Origin: Iamia sp052038315
Lineage (GTDB): Bacteria > Actinomycetota > Acidimicrobiia > Acidimicrobiales > Iamiaceae
Assembly: GCA_052038315.1 (NCBI GenBank)
Contig: JBQGCF010000075.1
Span: forward strand, 1-9,486
DNA: 9,486 bases
Direction: 5' to 3'
The notes beneath the pieces were generated by a model that saw only the letters and a program-made list of their open reading frames with translations, was not told the origin of the DNA and ran no database searches. Numbering within the stretch: position 1 is the stretch's first letter; every line of letters begins with the position of its first letter. The position numbers were made by a program, and so were the translations under genes. Shown here piece after piece: positions 5,955 through 9,486 of the stretch.

Positions 5955-8212
5955 GCGCGCTCGAAGCGGACGACGACCGACTTGCTGGTGGGCGTCTGGC
6001 TGACCTCGGCGGTGCTGTCGAGGGGGACGAGGACGTTGGCCTCGGGGAAGTAGGCCGCGCAGGTGCCCCGGGCGGCCGGGTAGGCGACGAGGCGGAACCC
6101 GGGCGCCCGGCGCTCGCCGTCGTCCCACTCCGAGACCACGTCGACCACGTCGCCGTCGGCCAGGCCGAGGTCGGTCAGGTCCTCGGGGTGGGCGAACACG
6201 ACCCGGCGGCCCTGGTGGATGCCCCGGTAGCGGTCGTCGAGCCCGTAGATCGTCGTGTTGTACTGGTCGTGGCTGCGGATCGTCTGGAGCAGCAGCCGGC
6301 CCTCGGGGACCTCCAGCACCTCGAGCGGGTTGACCGTGAAGCGGGCCGTCCCGGTGGCGGTGGCGAAGGTGCGGCTGTCGCGGGGCCCGTTGGGGAGGAC
6401 GAAGCCGTCGACGACCCGCTCGTCGTAGCCCTCGAACCCGGGGACGACCCGGCTGATGTGGTCGCGGATCCGGCCGTAGTCGGCCTGGAGGCCGGGCCAG
6501 TCGGCGGTGGTCCGGTCGGGCACGAGGCGGCGGGCGAGCTGGCTGATGATCTCGACCTCGCTGGGCACGTCCGGCGCCGGCGGGTCGAGGTGGCCGCGGG
6601 AGGCGTGGACCATGCCCATCGAGTCCTCGACGCTGACGTGCTGGGGGCCGTCGCGCTGGACGTCGACGTCGGTCCGCCCCCGCGTCGGGAGGATCAGCGA
6701 GATCTCACCGGGGCAGGTGTGGCTGCGGTTGAGCTTCGTCGACACGTGGACCGTGATCCGGGCGCTCGCCAGGGCGGCCGCGGTGGCCTCGGTGTCGGGG
6801 GCGGCGGCGAGGAAGTTGCCGCCCATGGCGACGAAGGCCCGGGCCCGGCCGGCCCGCAGGGCCCGGATGCTGTCGACCGTGTCGAGGCCGTGGTGCCGGG
6901 GCGGGGCGAAGCCGAGCTCGGTGCCGAGCCGGTCGAGGAAGGCCTCCGACGGCTTCTCGTAGATGCCCATGGTGCGGTCGCCCTGGACGTTGCTGTGGCC
7001 CCGCACCGGGCAGGCCCCGGCCCCCTGGCGACCGACGTTGCCCCGCAGCAGCAGGAAGCTGACGATCTCCCTGATCGTCGCCACCGAGTTGCGGTGCTGG
7101 GTCAGGCCCATCGCCCAGCAGACGATGATGCGATCGGCCTTCTCGACCTCCTCGACCAGCCCGTCGATCGCCTCGTCGGACAGGCCGGTCGCCCGGCGGA
7201 CGAGGTCGTGGTCGAGGCCCCGGAGGTGCTCGGCGTAGTCGGCGAACCCGTCGGTGTGGGCGGCGATGAAGCCCTCGTCGATCGACCCCCGCTCGATCAG
7301 CCGGGCGTTGACCGCCTGGAACAGGGCCATGTCGCCGTTGACCCGGATCTGCAGGAAGCGGTCGGCCAGCTCGGTGCCCGACCCCACCAGGCCCTTCGGG
7401 CGCTGGGGGTTCTTGAACCGCAGGAGCCCGGCCTCGGGCAGGGGGTTGACGGCCACGATGCGGGCGCCGCCGGCCTTGGCCCGCTCCAGCGAGGTGAGCA
7501 TCCGCGGGTGGTTCGTCCCCGGGTTCTGCCCGCAGATGATGATCAGGTCGGTGTCCTCGACGTCGTCGAGCAGCACGGTGCCCTTGCCGATGCCGAGGGT
7601 CTCGGTGAGGGCGGCGCCGCTCGACTCGTGGCACATGTTCGAGCAGTCCGGCAGGTTGTTGGTGCCGAAGGCCCTGACCATCAGCTGGTAGGCGAAGGCA
7701 GCCTCGTTGCTGGTGCGACCCGACGTGTAGAAGATCGCCTCGTCGGGGTCGTCGAGGGCGCTCAGCTCGGCGGCGACCAGGTCGTAGGCCTCGGCGTAGG
7801 TGATCGGCTCGTAGTGCGTGGCCCCCGCCCGCCGCACGACCGGCTCGGCCAGCCGGCCCTGCTGGCCCAGCCAGTGGTCGCTGCGGGAGGCCAGCTCCGC
7901 GATCGAGTGGCGGGCGAAGAAGGAGCTCGTGACCCGGCGGCGCGTCGCCTCCTCGGCCACCGCCTTGGCCCCGTTCTCGCAGAACTCGGTCTGGCTCCGG
8001 CGATCGGGGTCGGGCCAGGCACAGCCCGGGCAGTCGAACCCGTCGACCTGGTTGACCTTGAGCAAGCTGGTCAGGCTGCGCCCGAGCCCCATCTCCCGCA
8101 CCGAGTGGGCGACCGAGTGCAGCACCGCCCTTGGCCCCGCGGCCACGTCGGTCGGCGATCCGACCGCCAGGTCCTCGTCCCCCTGGTCGTGCGCGGGCGC
8201 GGCCTTGTGCAT
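5951..8212 (-). CDS. FdhF/YdeP-family molybdopterin oxidoreductase
   Basis: This 753-residue protein is a bis-molybdopterin-guanine-dinucleotide enzyme of the formate-dehydrogenase-alpha-like YdeP group, whose physiological substrate is generally unknown. The N-terminal FDCPGCAWPDPD (59-70) and TEFCENGAKA (75-84) give Cys61, Cys64 and Cys78, three candidate Fe-S ligands; no obvious fourth is seen. The catalytic domain follows: IFYTSGRTSNEAAF (160-173), LPDCSNMCHESSG (187-199), where Cys194-His195 sits at the place of the Sec/Cys-His pair of formate dehydrogenases, ICGQNPGTNHPRM (226-238), LLRGNVGRQGAGACPVRGHSN (388-408) and KLNRSHTCPGE (493-503). The C-terminal cofactor-binding domain has TIRSHDQYNTTIYGLDDRYRG (644-664). 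No Tat or Sec signal is present, so it is cytosolic. ATG at 8212 follows an AGGG element that overlaps the folE stop (7-base spacing). It lies nine bases after folE and overlaps folP by ATGA. No fdhD or partner subunit is in the window. Confidence 0.95.
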   Translation of the reverse strand: MHKAAPAHDQGDEDLAVGSPTDVAAGPRAVLHSVAHSVREMGLGRSLTSLLKVNQVDGFDCPGCAWPDPDRRSQTEFCENGAKAVAEEATRRRVTSSFFARHSIAELASRSDHWLGQQGRLAEPVVRRAGATHYEPITYAEAYDLVAAELSALDDPDEAIFYTSGRTSNEAAFAYQLMVRAFGTNNLPDCSNMCHESSGAALTETLGIGKGTVLLDDVEDTDLIIICGQNPGTNHPRMLTSLERAKAGGARIVAVNPLPEAGLLRFKNPQRPKGLVGSGTELADRFLQIRVNGDMALFQAVNARLIERGSIDEGFIAAHTDGFADYAEHLRGLDHDLVRRATGLSDEAIDGLVEEVEKADRIIVCWAMGLTQHRNSVATIREIVSFLLLRGNVGRQGAGACPVRGHSNVQGDRTMGIYEKPSEAFLDRLGTELGFAPPRHHGLDTVDSIRALRAGRARAFVAMGGNFLAAAPDTEATAAALASARITVHVSTKLNRSHTCPGEISLILPTRGRTDVDVQRDGPQHVSVEDSMGMVHASRGHLDPPAPDVPSEVEIISQLARRLVPDRTTADWPGLQADYGRIRDHISRVVPGFEGYDERVVDGFVLPNGPRDSRTFATATGTARFTVNPLEVLEVPEGRLLLQTIRSHDQYNTTIYGLDDRYRGIHQGRRVVFAHPEDLTDLGLADGDVVDVVSEWDDGERRAPGFRLVAYPAARGTCAAYFPEANVLVPLDSTAEVSQTPTSKSVVVRFERA

Positions 8213-8221
8213 GGCGGAGCC

Positions 8222-8848
8222 CTAGCCCCTCCCGCCGGTCACGAAGCGCATGGCCTCCTGACGGGTGGCGACGCTGGAGCGGAAGAGGCCCCGCACCGCC
8301 GAGGTGACCGTCGACGAGCCGGGCTTGCGGACGCCCCGCATCGCCATGCAGAGGTGCTCGGCCTCGACCACGACCATCACGCCCTTGGGCTGCAGGCTCT
8401 CGGCCAGGGCGTCGGCCACCTGCGAGGTGAGCCGCTCCTGGACCTGGGGGCGGCGGGCGTAGCCGTCGACCAGGCGGGCGATCTTGCTCAGCCCGATCAC
8501 CCGGCCGTCGTCGTTGGGGATGTAGGCCACGTGGGCCGTGCCCATGAACGGCACCAGGTGGTGCTCGCACATCGAGTACAGCGGGATGTCGCGGACCATG
8601 ACCATCTCGTCGTGGTCGGCCTCGAAGGTGACCCGGAGGTGCTGGCGAGGGTCCTCGTGGAGCCCGCTGGCGACCTCGGCCCACATCCGGGCGACCCGGT
8701 CGGGCGTGTCGGCCAGGCCCTCGCGGCCGACGTCCTCGCCGATGGCGGCCAGCAGCTCGCGGACGGCCGCCGCCACCCGCTCGTGGTCGACGCCGGGGCC
8801 GGGCTCGGACGGCGGCTCGACGGCCGGCGGGTTCGGCGTGGTCGACAT
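8222..8848 (-). CDS. folE: GTP cyclohydrolase I
   Basis: FolE converts GTP to 7,8-dihydroneopterin triphosphate, the first step of folate synthesis, as a cytosolic zinc-dependent decamer. The 208-residue product has a variable Pro-rich N-terminus (1-20) and then the complete family core: GREGLADTPDRVARMW (41-56), YSMCEHHLVPFMGTAHVAYIP (91-111) with zinc ligands Cys94 and His97, VIGLSKIARLVDGYARRPQVQERLT (117-141), and EAEHLCMAMRGVRKPGSSTVTS (162-183) with the third zinc ligand Cys167. The zinc set is intact, so this is the FolE1 type. The frame stays open upstream to 9406, but that part is a shadow of hpt. ATG at 8848 overlaps the hpt stop as TGATG and has AAGGG seven bases upstream. Confidence 0.97.
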   Translation of the reverse strand: MSTTPNPPAVEPPSEPGPGVDHERVAAAVRELLAAIGEDVGREGLADTPDRVARMWAEVASGLHEDPRQHLRVTFEADHDEMVMVRDIPLYSMCEHHLVPFMGTAHVAYIPNDDGRVIGLSKIARLVDGYARRPQVQERLTSQVADALAESLQPKGVMVVVEAEHLCMAMRGVRKPGSSTVTSAVRGLFRSSVATRQEAMRFVTGGRG

Positions 8849-9396
8849 CAGGCGCCCTTGTAGGTGCGGACGTCGGGGAGGTTGCGGTACCGCTCGGCCA
8901 CGTCGAGCCCGTACCCGATCACGAACTCGGGCGGGATGCTGAAGCCGACGTACTTGAGCCCGAGGTCGCCCTTCTGCTGGCCCTCCCGGACGAGCAGGGC
9001 GCAGACCTCCAGGCTGGCAGGGCCCCGGGCCATCAGGTTGCGGCGCAGGTACTGGAGGGTCAGGCCGCTGTCGATGATGTCCTCGACGATGATCACGTCC
9101 CGGCCCGACAGGTCGAGGTCGAGGTCCTTGACGATGCGGACGACGCCGCTCGTCTTGGTGGCGGCGCCGTAGGAGGAGACGGCCATGAAGTCGAACTCGA
9201 CGGGCAGGTCGATGGCCCGGGACAGGTCGGCCATGAAGACGAAGGCGCCCTTGAGCACGCCCACGAGGAGGGGCGCCCGGCCCTGGTAGTCGGCCGTGAT
9301 CTGGGCGCCCAGGTCGGCCACCCGCCGGGCGATGGCCGCCTGGCTGACCACCACCTCGCCCAGCGCCGGATCGTCGGTGGGCGAGGGAGCGTCCAT
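8848..9396 (-). CDS. hpt: Hypoxanthine(-guanine) phosphoribosyltransferase
   Basis: Hpt salvages hypoxanthine or guanine with PRPP to IMP or GMP in the cytosol. The 182-residue product shows the type I PRTase plan: hood start EVVVSQAAIARRVADLG (14-30), LLVGVLKGAFVFMADL (43-58), FMAVSSYGAATKTSG (70-84), the PRPP loop VIIVEDIIDSGLT (101-113) with Glu105, Asp106 and Asp109, then LKYVGFSIPPEFVIGYGLD (147-165) with purine-contacting Lys148 and Asp165. I place the start at ATG 9396; a GTG 16 codons upstream (9444) is in frame, but the added stretch (VGVSVDPPVRIGCRA) is not family-like. A -10-like element ends eight bases before this ATG and no Shine-Dalgarno is seen, suggesting leaderless initiation. 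It is first in the minus-strand run and overlaps folE by one base. In mycobacteria hpt is separated from folE by ftsH; here ftsH is absent. Confidence 0.95.
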   Translation of the reverse strand: MDAPSPTDDPALGEVVVSQAAIARRVADLGAQITADYQGRAPLLVGVLKGAFVFMADLSRAIDLPVEFDFMAVSSYGAATKTSGVVRIVKDLDLDLSGRDVIIVEDIIDSGLTLQYLRRNLMARGPASLEVCALLVREGQQKGDLGLKYVGFSIPPEFVIGYGLDVAERYRNLPDVRTYKGA

Positions 9397-9404
9397 GGCC
9401 CGGC

Positions 9405-9410
9405 AACCTA
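9405..9410 (-). promoter_or_regulatory. Candidate -10 element for the hpt-fol operon (leaderless type)
   Basis: The minus strand reads TAGGTT, fitting the actinobacterial TANNNT -10 pattern, eight bases before the hpt ATG at 9396. A start of transcription 6-8 bases downstream would fall at or just before the ATG. At 16-18 bp spacing I see no good -35 hexamer (GTCGGT at 17 bp), which is common for leaderless actinobacterial promoters. Six-base matches arise by chance, hence modest confidence. Confidence 0.35.
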
Positions 9411-9461
9411 TCCGGACGGGTGGATCGACCGACACCCCCACCACCGCCCGAACCTTGTACG

Positions 9462-9486
9462 CGATCTACCTCTCAGGAGTAGATCG
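9462..9486. repeat. Perfect 8-bp inverted repeat upstream of hpt
   Basis: Arms CGATCTAC (9462-9469) and GTAGATCG (9479-9486) are exact reverse complements around a 9-base spacer (CTCTCAGGA). The right arm reaches the last base of the window, so the repeat may be longer. On the minus strand no T-run follows, so it is not an intrinsic terminator in that direction. It lies about 52 bp upstream of the candidate hpt -10 and is less GC-rich than its surroundings. Options are a dimeric regulator's operator, or a stem-loop at the end of the neighbouring gene outside the window. Confidence 0.5.

Larger units (their letters stand above)
2559..9396 (-). other. Probable operon hpt-folE-Mo oxidoreductase-folP-DSP-like-folB-folK-membrane protein
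   Basis: Eight same-strand genes follow each other with these junctions: hpt/folE overlap 1 bp, folE to oxidoreductase 9 bp, oxidoreductase/folP overlap 4 bp, folP to phosphatase-like 73 bp, phosphatase-like/folB overlap 8 bp, folB to folK 7 bp, folK to membrane protein 27 bp. No terminator-like hairpin with a T-run was seen between them. Co-transcription is inferred from spacing; an internal promoter in the 73-bp gap is possible. Confidence 0.7.

Noticed and set aside
5955..6128. N-terminal extension of FolP by 58 residues.
   Set aside because: The extra residues are Arg/Pro-rich and lie within the oxidoreductase's C-terminal coding region. The conserved FolP core starts right at the ATG at 5954.
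6188..8863. Plus-strand open frame of 891 codons opposite the oxidoreductase and folE.
   Set aside because: It is a mirror-frame shadow of two well-supported genes, with repetitive Val/Gly/Asp/His-rich composition and no recognisable domain.
8849..9406. N-terminal extension of FolE by 186 residues.
   Set aside because: The whole extension is a shadow of hpt in another frame. FolE has normal length from ATG 8848, which also has a ribosome site.
9411..9444. Upstream GTG start for hpt at 9444.
   Set aside because: The added 16 residues do not resemble the family. The ATG at 9396 gives a normal length and sits correctly behind a -10-like element.

Overview
The window is very GC-rich DNA with tightly packed, overlapping genes, frequent GTG/TTG starts and G/C-ending codons. 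This, together with an hpt-folE-folP-folB-folK gene order known from actinobacteria, points to a high-GC actinomycetote. A deep-branching lineage such as Acidimicrobiia is my guess from overall style; nothing in the window proves it.

Left side, plus strand (1-2562). The 3' end of a gene encoding a predicted beta-sandwich (concanavalin/LamG-like) domain overlaps by 11 bp the TTG start of a 636-residue membrane O-acyltransferase with a C-terminal SGNH domain (OafA type). The likely role is acylation of a cell-envelope or exported glycan.

Right side, minus strand (9396 down to 2559). A compact head-to-tail run, probably one transcription unit, reads in transcription order: hpt (purine salvage), folE (GTP cyclohydrolase I), a 753-residue FdhF/YdeP-type molybdopterin oxidoreductase, folP (dihydropteroate synthase), a small dual-specificity-phosphatase-like protein lacking the catalytic cysteine, folB (dihydroneopterin aldolase), folK (pterin pyrophosphokinase), and a single-pass membrane protein with an acidic cytoplasmic part and an external beta-sandwich domain. 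Most junctions overlap (TGATG, ATGA, GTGGCTGA) or have gaps under 30 bp. The largest gap, 73 bp, lies between folP and the phosphatase-like gene. FolE, FolB, FolK and FolP supply four steps from GTP to dihydropteroate. The dihydroneopterin triphosphate dephosphorylation step, folC and folA are not seen here.

The two halves converge on a single CTAG tetramer (2559-2562) that supplies a TAG stop to both strands. The last gene of the minus-strand run and the truncated first gene of the window carry what look like paralogous beta-sandwich domains, which flank the acyltransferase.

Most unusual points: the molybdenum enzyme translationally coupled inside a folate operon, the Cys-less phosphatase-like protein beside folB, the paralogous domain pair, and a perfect 8-bp-arm inverted repeat plus a leaderless-type -10 element upstream of hpt at the window edge. 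No RNA genes, mobile elements or CRISPR arrays were seen, and no gene-free stretch exceeds 100 bases.
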